Part shown: piece after piece, positions 36,959-45,901 of the stretch
Position numbering within the stretch: the stretch's first letter is position 1
Layout: every line of letters starts with the position of its first letter
Assembly: GCA_036503555.1 (NCBI GenBank)
Contig: DASXWQ010000020.1
Location: 1 to 64,000, forward strand
Length of the DNA stretch: 64,000 nucleotides
Reading direction: 5' to 3'
From: Actinocatenispora sp036503555
GTDB lineage: Bacteria; Actinomycetota; Actinomycetes; Mycobacteriales; Micromonosporaceae
Made by a program: the position numbers and the translations under genes
The notes under the pieces: generated by a model
The model's input: the letters and a program-made list of their open reading frames with translations, nothing else
Database searches by the model: none
What the model was told of the DNA's origin: nothing

Positions 36959-37290
36959 GGGACTGCTCCTCCGTTGCGTCGGATGCGTTCTCCGGGCACG
37001 CCGAACAAACCCCGTCACACGGGCGGCGGCCGGTTTTGCCGAATCATTTCCGATGGACCCGGGGAAAAGCAAACGCGAACAACGTGTTCACGTTTTCCGG
37101 AAATGGCGCCGCCACGTTTTCCGCGCCGGTGTTTCTCGGAGCACTTTCCAACTGCGATCTGCCTGCTCACCGCCGCAGCCGATGACCTGGCTGCGGCCAT
37201 GACCCGGATCCGTCGGCCGGCCTACGCGATCCGCGCTCGTGCAGGCCGTCCTGGCCCTGCATCAACCCGGTCCACGGCAGTTGACAGCGC
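36959..37290. other. Relatively AT-rich intergenic region with direct repeats
   Basis: This 332-bp gap is markedly less G+C-rich than its surroundings. It contains two exact copies of CACGTTTTCCG (37089-37099 and 37113-37123) 24 bp apart, about two helical turns. It is the promoter region for the gene starting at 36958. No convincing small gene was found in it. Confidence 0.45.
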
Positions 37291-37647
37291 TCACGAGACC
37301 GGGACGAAGGTGGCGGCCAACACCCGCCAGTTGCCGTCCGCACGCACCCACAGTCGGGTGTAGAGCAACCGCGCGGACACGACGGCACCGCCCTGAACGG
37401 CATCCACCGAAGCGACCGTGCGGGTCACCCCGGTATGGGCGTCTTCCTGGACGTCGAGCGACTCCTCCACCAGGCTGGTGATTCGCAGTGCACCGGAGCG
37501 GTAGCTCTCCAGGTCGTCCTCCTTGGTGAAGACCGTGCCGTCCGGTCCAGCACCCACGACCCGCGGGTGCAGTAACGCGTCGAGGGACTCGACATCGGCG
37601 GCGCGCTGGGCGGCCTGGAGTTGCCGTTCCGCGGTGAGGAGATCCAT
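37291..37647 (-). CDS. NTF2-like (DUF4440/SnoaL-type) small protein, TTA-containing
   Basis: A 118-residue protein with the cone-shaped NTF2-like fold pattern: an N-terminal helix LLTAERQLQAAQRAADVESL, then LLHPRVVGAGPDG and C-terminal strands LYTRLWVRADGNWRVLAATFVPV. This matches the DUF4440 ketosteroid-isomerase-like family; function is usually unknown. The ATG is chosen with GAGG 9 nt upstream. Codon 25 is TTA, a bldA-type regulatory codon. No coupled neighbour. Confidence 0.8.
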   Translation of the reverse strand: MDLLTAERQLQAAQRAADVESLDALLHPRVVGAGPDGTVFTKEDDLESYRSGALRITSLVEESLDVQEDAHTGVTRTVASVDAVQGGAVVSARLLYTRLWVRADGNWRVLAATFVPVS

Positions 37648-37958
37648 CCACCGATCCTCTACAGCGCGCCGCAACAAGACAAGCGGGTTCGCCCGCGGCA
37701 GAACGGCGACGTCAGCCCGGTAGGGCGTGGCACGGCACAACCAGACCTCGGCACGACCCTGTTCGGCCCAGCTGCGAGGGTCTTCGACCTTGCTCCGCCG
37801 CGCGGAATCATCGGTCCTGTCGAAACCTGGACCTCTGCCGACGCCACGCGCGGCGGCTCGGACGCGAGCGAAGCCCGCGCGCGTCGTCCGCGGCAGTTAA
37901 AAACCGCGAAGGTCCTACCGGAGCCCCTCCTCCTGTCGACCTCTGATGGGCAAGGCTC
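37648..37958. other. 311-bp intergenic region, no gene seen
   Basis: It separates the DUF4440 gene from the GlxA-type regulator. An AT-rich patch (AGTTAAAAAC near 37895) between CGCGG and CCGCG may be a weak hairpin ending the regulator's transcript. No tRNA-like cloverleaf or credible small ORF was found. Confidence 0.4.
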
Positions 37959-38939
37959 TCAGGACGGCACGGGCGGCCGGAACGTGCGCCGGTACGTCGC
38001 CGGCGAGACGCCGAGCGCCGAACGCAGGTGCTGCCGCAGCGACACCGTGGTACCGAAGCCGCAGCGGTGCGCGATCCGCTCGACCGACAGGTCCGTCGAC
38101 TCCAGCAGGTGCCGGGCCGCCTCGACCCGCTGCCGGGTCAGCCACCGGTTCGGCGACATGCCCGTCTCCTCCCGGAACCGGCGGGTGAACGTCCGTACGC
38201 TCATCCGGCTGTGCGCGGCCAGCTCGTCCAGCCCGAGCGGCCGGTCCAGGTGCGCCTGCGCCCAGTGCCGGGTCGCCGCCGTGCTCGCCTCCACCCGCTC
38301 CGGCATCGGGCGTTCGATGAACTGCGACTGCCCGCCCGGCCGCCACGCCGGTACGACGGCGCGCCGTGCCATGTGGTTCGCCAGCTCCGTGCCGTGGTCG
38401 GCGCGCAGCACGTGCAGGCAGAGGTCCAGCCCGGCCGCCACCCCGGCCGAGCTGAGCACGTCGCCGTCGTCGACGAACAGCACGTCCGGGTCGAGCCGTA
38501 CCTTCGGGTACAGCGCGCGGAACCGGTCCGCCGAACGCCAGTGCGTCGCCGCCGGCCGGCCGTCCAGCAGCCCCGTCGCGGCCAGCGCGAACGCCCCGGT
38601 ACAGATCGACATGAGCCGCGCCCCCCGCTCGTACGCGGCGAGCAGCGCTCCGCGCGCCGGCTCCGCGAGCGTGCCGTCCTCGTACGCGTCGCGCTGGTGC
38701 ATGCCGGGGACGATCACAGTGTCGGCGGCGGCCACCGCGGCCAGGTCGTGGTCGGGCAGCAGGGTGAAGCGGGCGGCGGAGCGGACCGGGCCGCCGTCCA
38801 CGGTGCAGATGCGGACGTCGTACAGGTGGGTGCCGTCGGGGGCGCGGGCCGGGCCGAAGATCTGCGACGGGATCGTCATGTCCATGCCGACGACGCGGTC
38901 GAGGGCGAGGACGGCGACGACGTGCGGGACGGCGGCCAT
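37959..38939 (-). CDS. GlxA-type AraC-family transcriptional regulator (DJ-1/PfpI plus AraC)
   Basis: A 326-residue regulator with an N-terminal DJ-1/PfpI-like amidase-fold domain (1-180), which keeps the nucleophile-elbow-like LMSICTGAFALAATG. Two AraC helix-turn-helices follow (about 225-320: LGLDELAAHSRMSVRTFTRRF and IAHRCGFGTTVSLRQHL). The DJ-1 part serves as a ligand sensor in this family. It is divergent, with a 71-bp gap, from an MFS transporter, its likely target. Confidence 0.92.
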   Translation of the reverse strand: MAAVPHVVAVLALDRVVGMDMTIPSQIFGPARAPDGTHLYDVRICTVDGGPVRSAARFTLLPDHDLAAVAAADTVIVPGMHQRDAYEDGTLAEPARGALLAAYERGARLMSICTGAFALAATGLLDGRPAATHWRSADRFRALYPKVRLDPDVLFVDDGDVLSSAGVAAGLDLCLHVLRADHGTELANHMARRAVVPAWRPGGQSQFIERPMPERVEASTAATRHWAQAHLDRPLGLDELAAHSRMSVRTFTRRFREETGMSPNRWLTRQRVEAARHLLESTDLSVERIAHRCGFGTTVSLRQHLRSALGVSPATYRRTFRPPVPS

Positions 38940-39010
38940 GGCCCGATTCTTTCACAGGATGGCTTTCCGGCCACTGGCCGCGCGGTCCGGCACGATCAAG
39001 ACTCGTCGTC

Positions 39011-40315
39011 GTGAGCTCCGCACCCACCCCGCCCCGGCGGTTCCGCGTGCACCGGGCGTGGCCCGTCGCCGCCGTCGCGTTCGTCGCCCTCGTCGGCGCC
39101 GCCGGCTTCCGCGCCACCCCCGGCGTCCTGATCGACCCGCTGCACCAGGCGTTCGGCTGGTCCCGCGGCACGATCTCCACCGCCGTCTCCGTCAACCTCC
39201 TCCTGTACGGCCTGACCGCGCCGTTCGCCGCCGCCCTGATGGAACGCTTCGGCGTACGCCGGACCGTGACCGTCGCGCTGGTACTCGTCGCCACCGGCAG
39301 CGGGCTCACCGTGTTCATGACCGAGAGCTGGCAGCTCGTCGCGTGCTGGGGCGTACTGGTCGGGATCGGCACCGGGTCGATGGCGCTGGCGTTCGTGGCG
39401 ACCGTGACCGGGCGATGGTTCGTCCGGCACCGCGGCGCGGTCACCGGCGTACTGACCGCCGGCGGCGCGACCGGCCAGCTCGTCTTCCTGCCCGTGCTGT
39501 CCCGCCTCGCCGTCGGGTACGGCTGGCGGGCCGTCGCCCTGGTCGTCGCCGGCGCCGCGCTGCTCGTCGCCCCGCTGGTGCTGACGCTCATGCGCGAGTA
39601 CCCGCGCGACGTGGGCCTGCCGCCGTACGGCGAGACGACACTCGCGCCGCCGGTACCGCGGGTCGGCGGCACCGCCACCCGGGCACTGCGGGAACTGCGC
39701 GCCGCGTCGCGTACCGGGACGTTCTGGCTGCTGGCGGGCAGCTTCGCGATCTGCGGGGCGACCACGAACGGGCTCGTCGGCACCCACTTCATCCCGGCCG
39801 CGCACGACCACGGGATGCCCGAACAGACCGCTGCCGGGCTGCTCGCCCTGGTCGGAATCTTCGACGTGGCCGGCACCGTGTTCTCCGGCTGGCTCACCGA
39901 CCGGGTCGACTCCCGCGTCCTGCTCACCGTGTACTACGGCCTGCGCGGGCTGTCGCTGCTGGTGCTGCCGCAGCTGTTCGCGGCGAGCGCGCACCCGAGC
40001 ATGCTGCTGTTCATCCTGTTCTACGGGCTGGACTGGGTGGCGACCGTACCGCCGACGGTTGCCTTGTGCCGCAAGGCGTTCGGCGCCTCGGCGCCGATCG
40101 TGTTCGGCTGGGTGTTCGCCAGCCACCAGGTCGGCGCGGCCATCGCCGCCACCGGCGCCGGCCTGCTCCGCGACAGCCTCGGCACGTACGACCTGGCCTG
40201 GTACATCGCCGGCGCGCTCTGCCTCCAGGCCGCCGTGTTCTCGGCGATCCTCGGCCGCCGCGCCCGGACCGGCGCGCCCGCCGAGCCGGCCCTGCCCGAG
40301 CCGGTGCCCAGCTGA
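39011..40315 (+). CDS. MFS transporter (monocarboxylate/oxalate-formate antiporter-like)
   Basis: A 434-residue 12-helix major facilitator resembling the oxalate:formate/monocarboxylate group: FRATPGVLIDPLHQAFGWSRG in helix 1, then AALMERFGVRRTV as motif A, and a central cytosolic loop about 190-215. Helix 8 carries FDVAGTVFSGWLTDRVDSR. Likely substrate is a small organic acid. It has a GTG start and no strong ribosome site. It is divergent from the GlxA-type regulator. Confidence 0.87.
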   Translation: MSSAPTPPRRFRVHRAWPVAAVAFVALVGAAGFRATPGVLIDPLHQAFGWSRGTISTAVSVNLLLYGLTAPFAAALMERFGVRRTVTVALVLVATGSGLTVFMTESWQLVACWGVLVGIGTGSMALAFVATVTGRWFVRHRGAVTGVLTAGGATGQLVFLPVLSRLAVGYGWRAVALVVAGAALLVAPLVLTLMREYPRDVGLPPYGETTLAPPVPRVGGTATRALRELRAASRTGTFWLLAGSFAICGATTNGLVGTHFIPAAHDHGMPEQTAAGLLALVGIFDVAGTVFSGWLTDRVDSRVLLTVYYGLRGLSLLVLPQLFAASAHPSMLLFILFYGLDWVATVPPTVALCRKAFGASAPIVFGWVFASHQVGAAIAATGAGLLRDSLGTYDLAWYIAGALCLQAAVFSAILGRRARTGAPAEPALPEPVPS

Positions 40316-40364
40316 CGGCGATATTGGTGTACCGGTCGGGCGTCGGGCCTGGTAGGCATTGACC

Positions 40365-40853
40365 GTGACTGATCTTCGTACCGACCGGCTGGTGCTGCAC
40401 CCGCTCGACCTCGCCGAGGCCGGGCGCGTCGCGGCAGGCACGCCGGGACCCGGCGACCGGTGGGCCGACGGGTACCCGATCGACGGCGACCAGCGGGCCG
40501 CCCGGAACTATCTCGCGCGGCACGCCGAGGCCGGCGATCCCGCACCGTTCGGCACGTACGAGATCCGGCTCACCGACGGGACCACGATCGGCGGCGTGGG
40601 CTTCCACCGGCCGCCCGACGAGGACGGCGCCGTCGAGATCGGGTACGGGCTGGTCGAGTCGGCGCGCGGGCACGGGTACGCGGCGGAGGCGCTGCGGGCG
40701 CTGCTGGAGCTCGCCCGCTCCCTCGGCGTACGGACCGTACGCGGCGACGCCGACCACGACAACATCCCGTCCCAGCGGGTGATGCGTGCCGCCGGCATGC
40801 ACTACGTCCGTTCCGACGAGCAGGTCCGTTACTACGAGCTGACCATGCCCTAG
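40365..40853 (+). CDS. GNAT-family N-acetyltransferase (RimJ/RimL type)
   Basis: A 162-residue acetyltransferase of the RimJ/RimL-like group. TDRLVLHPL opens the domain, VEIGYGLVESARGHGYAAEAL is the acetyl-CoA pyrophosphate-binding motif (Q/RxxGxG/A), and NIPSQRVMRAAGM is the second conserved helix. It may acetylate a protein N-terminus or a small amine. GTG at 40365 is preferred; a TTG two codons earlier is the alternative. Its stop codon shares a palindromic CTAG with the stop of the convergent penicillin-binding protein gene. Confidence 0.88.
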   Translation: MTDLRTDRLVLHPLDLAEAGRVAAGTPGPGDRWADGYPIDGDQRAARNYLARHAEAGDPAPFGTYEIRLTDGTTIGGVGFHRPPDEDGAVEIGYGLVESARGHGYAAEALRALLELARSLGVRTVRGDADHDNIPSQRVMRAAGMHYVRSDEQVRYYELTMP

Positions 40854-42946
40854 CCGGTCAGGCGGGCCGGCGGGGCGGTGAAGTCCTCGGCGGGCAGGCC
40901 GTCCAACGCGGTACGCATCGTGCGGGCGACGGCCTGGTCCACGGCGTCGGACACGCCGGCGCCGACGTAGTCCGACGGGTCGGCCGGGTTCGCGGCGATG
41001 CCGGCGGCGGCGACCTGCGGTGTGAAACCGACGAACGTCTCCGTCGCGTTGTTCTCCGCGCTGCCCGTCTTGCCGGCGACGTCGCGCCCGGACAGGATCC
41101 GGCCGACCGACGGCGCGGTCCCGCCGTCACACGTACCCGCGGACGACTGCTGGCCGACCGGGCAGCGTGCCGCGTCGGTCGCCGCCCGCGCCACCCCCTT
41201 GTCCAGCACCTGCGTACAGTCCGGCTGGCCGGTGGACACCTTCCCGCCGTCCGCGTCGGTGATCGACAACACCGGCGTCGGCGTGCAGTACTTCCCCTCC
41301 GCGGCCACCGTCGCGTACGCGTTGGCGAGGTCCAGCGGCGTCGTGTCGGCGACGCCCAGCGTGAACGAGCCCCACGACGACGCGTCGTGCTCGGCCCGCC
41401 GGGCGTCGCTGTCCGCGCGGAACGTGATGCCCAGCTTCTTCGCCATCGCGACCGCCTTCTCGGCGCCCACCTGCTCCTCCAGCCAGACGAAGTACGTGTT
41501 GACGGAGCGGCCGAAGCCGGTCCACATGCTGCGCTGGCCGTCCATCCAGGACGGGTTGTCGTTGCCCGGGCAGTAGTAGCCGCCGCAGCTCGCCTCCCCG
41601 GACGCGGGCCAGCGTGTCTGGAGCCGGGAGGGTGCGTCGAAGCTCGTGGACAGCGGCCTGCCCGCGTCCAGCGCTGCCAGCATCGTGAACATCTTGAACG
41701 TCGACCCGGCCTGGTACCCGTCCACGCCACCGCCGCCGGACACGAGCTGCGCGGTGGTGTTCGGATAGCCGTTCTGGCCGGACGGGTTGGCGGACAGGCT
41801 GTAGTGCCGGTTGACGGCGAGGCTCAGCACCCGGCCGGTACCGGGCTGCACCACCGCGATCGGCAGCGCCCGTGGGTTGTCGTAGCCGTACACGGACACC
41901 GACTGGGCCAGCGCGCTCGCCTGCACGTCCGGGTCGAGCGACGTGACGATCCGGTACCCGCCCTCGCGGAGCGCGTTCTCCCGCTCCGCGACCGTCGAGC
42001 CGAACGCCGGCTGCGCGTCCCACCACTGTTTGACGTAGTCGCAGAAGAAGCCCCAGTCGTCGTGCGCGGCCGGTACGGAGACGCAGTCGTTCGGCGGCGC
42101 GCCGCCGGGCTTCAGGGCGATCGGCGTCTTCTTCGTGGTCGCGGCGGTGGCGGTGCCGATGTCACCGGCCTTGGCCATCGCGTCCAGCACGTACGACCGG
42201 CGCTCCAGCGCCGCCTTGCGGTCGCCGGAGACCGGGTTGTCCGCGTCCGGCGACTGGACGAGCCCGGCGAGCAGCGCGGCCTGGCCGAGCGTCAGCCGGT
42301 CCGGCGGGACCGAGAAGTACGCCTGGCTCGCCGCGTAGATCCCGTACGCGCCGTTGCCGAAGTACGCGATGTTCAGGTAGCGGCGGAGGATCTCGTCCTT
42401 GGACAGCTTCTGTTCCAGCGCCGTCGCGTACCGCATCTCGGTGATCTTGCGGCCGGCCGTCTCCTGCGTCGCCTCGGCGCGCTCCTGCGGGGTCAGGTCC
42501 GGATCGCTCTTCAGCACGTTCCGCACGTACTGCATGGTGAGCGTGGAGGCGCCCTGGCTGATGCCGCCGCCGCTGCCGTTGGCGACCAGCGCCCGGATCA
42601 CGCCGCGCGGGTCGACGCCGCCGTGGTGGTAGAACCGGGTGTCCTCGGCCGCGACGATCGCCTTGCGCATGACGGGCGCGATCTCGTCGAACGCGACGTC
42701 CTTGCGGTTCTGGTCGTAGAACGTGGTGAGGAGGGTCTTGCCGTCGTTGGCGTACAGGTAGGTGGCCTGTTGGCTGGCCGGGATGCGCAGCGCGGCGGGC
42801 AGGTCGTCGAACGAGTCGCCGGCGAGCTTGGCCGCGAGCCCGGTCACCGCGGTGATCGGGAACGCCGCGGCGGCCAGCACGACCCCGGCCAGCACCCCGC
42901 ACAGCACCAACGCGGACAGTCCGCCGAACCTCGTCGGTCGCGCCAC
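40850..42946 (-). CDS. Class A (bifunctional) penicillin-binding protein
   Basis: A 698-residue peptidoglycan synthase anchored by one transmembrane helix (about 8-34). The glycosyltransferase 51 domain (about 60-240) has the catalytic Glu101 in AEDTRFYHHGGVD and GASTLTMQYVRN. The transpeptidase domain (about 335-650) has S415-T-F-K, S481-V-N and K626-T-G. Two Cys pairs are within the transpeptidase region. No PASTA repeats follow, unlike PonA1-type proteins. The GTG start has GGGAGG 7 nt upstream. It would polymerise and cross-link peptidoglycan in the periplasm-equivalent space. Confidence 0.95.
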   Translation of the reverse strand: MARPTRFGGLSALVLCGVLAGVVLAAAAFPITAVTGLAAKLAGDSFDDLPAALRIPASQQATYLYANDGKTLLTTFYDQNRKDVAFDEIAPVMRKAIVAAEDTRFYHHGGVDPRGVIRALVANGSGGGISQGASTLTMQYVRNVLKSDPDLTPQERAEATQETAGRKITEMRYATALEQKLSKDEILRRYLNIAYFGNGAYGIYAASQAYFSVPPDRLTLGQAALLAGLVQSPDADNPVSGDRKAALERRSYVLDAMAKAGDIGTATAATTKKTPIALKPGGAPPNDCVSVPAAHDDWGFFCDYVKQWWDAQPAFGSTVAERENALREGGYRIVTSLDPDVQASALAQSVSVYGYDNPRALPIAVVQPGTGRVLSLAVNRHYSLSANPSGQNGYPNTTAQLVSGGGGVDGYQAGSTFKMFTMLAALDAGRPLSTSFDAPSRLQTRWPASGEASCGGYYCPGNDNPSWMDGQRSMWTGFGRSVNTYFVWLEEQVGAEKAVAMAKKLGITFRADSDARRAEHDASSWGSFTLGVADTTPLDLANAYATVAAEGKYCTPTPVLSITDADGGKVSTGQPDCTQVLDKGVARAATDAARCPVGQQSSAGTCDGGTAPSVGRILSGRDVAGKTGSAENNATETFVGFTPQVAAAGIAANPADPSDYVGAGVSDAVDQAVARTMRTALDGLPAEDFTAPPARLTG

Positions 42947-43205
42947 CTGCTCGCCTCCCGTCCGGGTGCCCGCCGGCACCGCCGTCGCCCTCACGATCCT
43001 CGGCGGACATCGACGACGACCACTGTCCGGCCGGATCGGGAGCTGATTCACTGCCCGGACCCGGCCGACACTCAGGGACGGCGGCTGGTTCGTCCGGTCT
43101 GTTCCGATGCGCGACACGCCTGTGCGCGTGGACCGTTGCGTTCGACGTACGACAGGGGTGAAACTTCCCTACCGGTACGTCGCTACCCGTGAAGGGATCT
43201 CACGA

Positions 43206-44798
43206 ATGTCGCAGGCAGGGACGCCGATCAGCCGCCGCCGGTTCGGGGCGCTCGCCGCCGGCACCGCCGTCGCCGGCACGGCCGCGGTACTCCCCGGCGG
43301 CGCGGCCGCCGCCATGCCGGCCGGCACCGCCGCCGCCGGCACCAGCTCCCCCGGCACACCCGACCCGAACGCGCCGCTCGAACAGTTCCGGGCCATGTGG
43401 ATCTCCAGCGTGGTGAACATCGACTGGCCCTCGGCCACCGGGCTGCCCGTCCAGCAGCAGAAGGACCAGCTCGTCGCCTGGTTCGACCTGGCGAGGAGGC
43501 TCAACCTCAACGCCGTCATGCTCCAGGTACGACCCACCGCCGACGCGTTCTGGCCGTCCCGCTACGAGCCCTGGTCGCAGTACCTCACCGGCACGCAGGG
43601 CGTCGACCCCGGCTACGACCCGCTGGAGTTCGCCGTCACCGAGGCGCACAAGCGCAACCTCCAACTGCACGCCTGGTTCAACCCGTACCGGGTCAGCATG
43701 CAGACCGACCCGACGAAGCTCGTGGACTGGCACCCCGCGCGCAAGCACCCCGACTGGGTCTTCGCGTACGGCCCGAAGCTCTACTACAACCCCGGCATCC
43801 CCGAGGTACGCCGGTTCGTCGAGGACGCGATCCTCGACGCCACCCGGTACGACATCGACGGTGTCCACTTCGACGACTACTTCTACCCGTACCCGGTGGC
43901 CGGCGCGACGCTGCCGGACGCCGACACGTACGCCCGCTACGGCGCGGGGTTCGACCGCATCGAGGACTGGCGGCGGCACAACATCGACCTGCTCGTCTCC
44001 GAGATGCGCCACCGCGTGCACGCGGCGAAGCCGTGGCTGGCGTTCGGGGTCAGCCCGTTCGGCATCTGGCGCAACAACACCAGCGACCCGAACGGCTCCG
44101 AGACCGCCGGCACCGAGTCGTACGACGCGAACTTCGCCGACACCCGCGGCTGGGTACGCAACGGCTGGCTCGACTACATCAACCCGCAGGTCTACTGGAA
44201 CATCGGGTTCACCGTCGCCGACTACGCCAAGCTCACCCCGTGGTGGGCCGAGCAGGTCCGCGGCACCGACACCAAGCTGTACGTCGGCGAGGCCACCTAC
44301 AAGGTCGGCACCACCGGCGCCTGGCTCGACCCGACCGAGCTGACCCGCCACCTCACCTTCGACCAGCAGTACCCCGAGGTCGCCGGCAACGTGTACTTCT
44401 CGGCCGTCAGCGTCCGCACCGACACGCTCGGTGCCACCAGCCGGCTCGTCGCCGACCACTACGCGCACCCGGCGCTCACGCCGGCCATGCCGCACCTGGA
44501 TCCCCGCGCACCGCAGCGGCCGGAACTGGTGCGGGCGCACCGCACCGACGCGGGCGTACGGCTGGACTGGGTGGCCACCGGGCCGCTCGCGCCCACCGGG
44601 TACGCGGTGTTCCGGTTCGACGGCGACCGGCCCGGCGCGATCGTCGACGCCAGCAACCTCGTCGCGACGGTACGCGGCGACGGGCGGCACGGCTCCTGGA
44701 CCGACACGACCGCCGGCCCGGGACGCCACTCGTACGTGGTGGTCGGCGTCAGCCGCACCGGGGTACGCGGCGCGCCCAGCAGCCACCGCACGGCCTGA
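43206..44798 (+). CDS. Secreted family-10-like glycoside hydrolase (GHL10/DUF187)
   Basis: A 530-residue exported protein. The twin-arginine signal ISRRRFGALAAGTAVAG is followed by an Ala/Pro/Ser-rich linker to about residue 58. The glycosyl-hydrolase-like 10 (GHL10) barrel (about 60-400) contains RAMWISSVVNIDWP, LQVRPTADAFWPS, LHAWFNPYRVSM, DGVHFDDYFYPYP and INPQVYWNIGF. A C-terminal fibronectin-III-like domain (about 440-530) follows. Some homologues cleave denuded peptidoglycan glycan strands or exopolysaccharides, so a wall-related role fits next to the penicillin-binding protein. The ATG has GAAGGGA 8 nt upstream. Confidence 0.9.
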   Translation: MSQAGTPISRRRFGALAAGTAVAGTAAVLPGGAAAAMPAGTAAAGTSSPGTPDPNAPLEQFRAMWISSVVNIDWPSATGLPVQQQKDQLVAWFDLARRLNLNAVMLQVRPTADAFWPSRYEPWSQYLTGTQGVDPGYDPLEFAVTEAHKRNLQLHAWFNPYRVSMQTDPTKLVDWHPARKHPDWVFAYGPKLYYNPGIPEVRRFVEDAILDATRYDIDGVHFDDYFYPYPVAGATLPDADTYARYGAGFDRIEDWRRHNIDLLVSEMRHRVHAAKPWLAFGVSPFGIWRNNTSDPNGSETAGTESYDANFADTRGWVRNGWLDYINPQVYWNIGFTVADYAKLTPWWAEQVRGTDTKLYVGEATYKVGTTGAWLDPTELTRHLTFDQQYPEVAGNVYFSAVSVRTDTLGATSRLVADHYAHPALTPAMPHLDPRAPQRPELVRAHRTDAGVRLDWVATGPLAPTGYAVFRFDGDRPGAIVDASNLVATVRGDGRHGSWTDTTAGPGRHSYVVVGVSRTGVRGAPSSHRTA

Positions 44799-45761
44799 CC
44801 GCGGCACGTACGGCGCCGCGGGCCGCTGCGCCGCAGGTGGCGTGGCGGTCCGGCGGATCAGCAGGACGATGCCGACGACGGCGGTGAGCAGCGTCGCCAG
44901 CAGGACGAGCGGCACCGCCGCGAAGAACACCCAGCGCCAGGCGAGGAGCCGCCCGAGCACGATCGCGTCGACCACCCCGAGGGCCATCGACACCACCGCG
45001 ACGCCGACCGCGATCCCGGCGAGGGGGCCGCGGCGGACGCCCAGGCGGGCGGCGAGCGCCACCGCGGTGCCGATGACGGCGCCCGCGCCGAGCCCGCCGA
45101 GGATGCGACCGACGACGAGCATCAGACCGCCGCTGGTCAGCCCGCACAGCGACGTACCGATGAGCATCAGGACCAGGCCCGGGATCGCGACGGCCATCGG
45201 CGCGCGCCGCCCGACGAACCCGCCGACGACGCCGGTGACCAACGCGGGCAGCACGTACACCACGGTCAGGAACAGCAGCACGAACGTGCTGAGCCCCAGC
45301 GCCCGCTGCGCCTCCATACCGCCGGGGCCGAGCAGGACCGGCGCCAGCACCAGCCCGAGCACGGCACCCAGGATGGGTCCGATCAGCGCCCACGGCGGCG
45401 GGGGGCCGGGATCGCGCTGCGCCGCGGCACCCGGGTACCCGCCCGGCGGGACCATGCCGGGCTGCGGAACCGCCCACGGCCCACCGGGCGGCGGCGGCCC
45501 ACCAGGCGGCGCGAACCCGGGACCGCCACCAGGCGGCGCCACACCGGGTCCGGTGGCAGGCGGCGCGGCACCGGGCGGGCCGGCAGGTGCCGGGGCGGGT
45601 GCGGGCGCACCCGCGGGAACGGACTGGTCGGGCGCCGGCGGGGCGGAGTGCGGCTGGCCTTGAGGCGCGGCGGAGGCGGAGTGCGGAGTCGGGGCGGGGT
45701 CGCCGGACGCGGTGGGCGTCGGATCGGCGCCATCCTGTTGCGGTGAGCCTGGGGGGAGCAT
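44799..45761 (-). CDS. Half-size MFS-like protein with Pro-rich N-terminus; 3' end unresolved
   Basis: From an ATG at 45761 the frame encodes a 125-residue Pro/Gly/Ala-rich cytosolic segment, then about six transmembrane helices (residues about 125-310). These carry MFS features such as VGRILGGLGAGAVIGTAVA and helix 6 WRWVFFAAVPLVLLA, i.e. only the first half of a transporter. After IVLLIRRTATPP the family-like part ends, but no stop codon follows. The frame runs on antisense through the entire convergent hydrolase gene to 43200. Either the stop was lost or shifted (a one-base shift would stop at 44749), or the protein has a long nonsense tail. The end given is where the plausible part stops. 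Confidence 0.6.
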
Positions 45762-45888
45762 TCCCGCATGCTATGCGGCGCTTCCCACGTCGCGCACCAC
45801 CGCAGCTGCCGGCACGCTGACGACGCGGTACGTCGGTCACCGGTGCGCCGCTGGCCGAGGTGGCCGCCCCGCGTTCGCGGTCAGGCCG

Positions 45889-45894
45889 TAGCGT
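45889..45894 (+). promoter_or_regulatory. Leaderless -10 element (TAGCGT) of the nucleotidyltransferase gene
   Basis: TAGCGT ends 7 nt before the GTG at 45902, with no ribosome site. The same hexamer and geometry occur before adenosine deaminase. Confidence 0.5.
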
Positions 45895-45901
45895 CCCGGT
45901 C

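Noticed and set aside
37880..37958. Possible tRNA or small RNA near AGTTAAAAAC
   Set aside because: No cloverleaf arms or conserved T-loop sequence could be formed.
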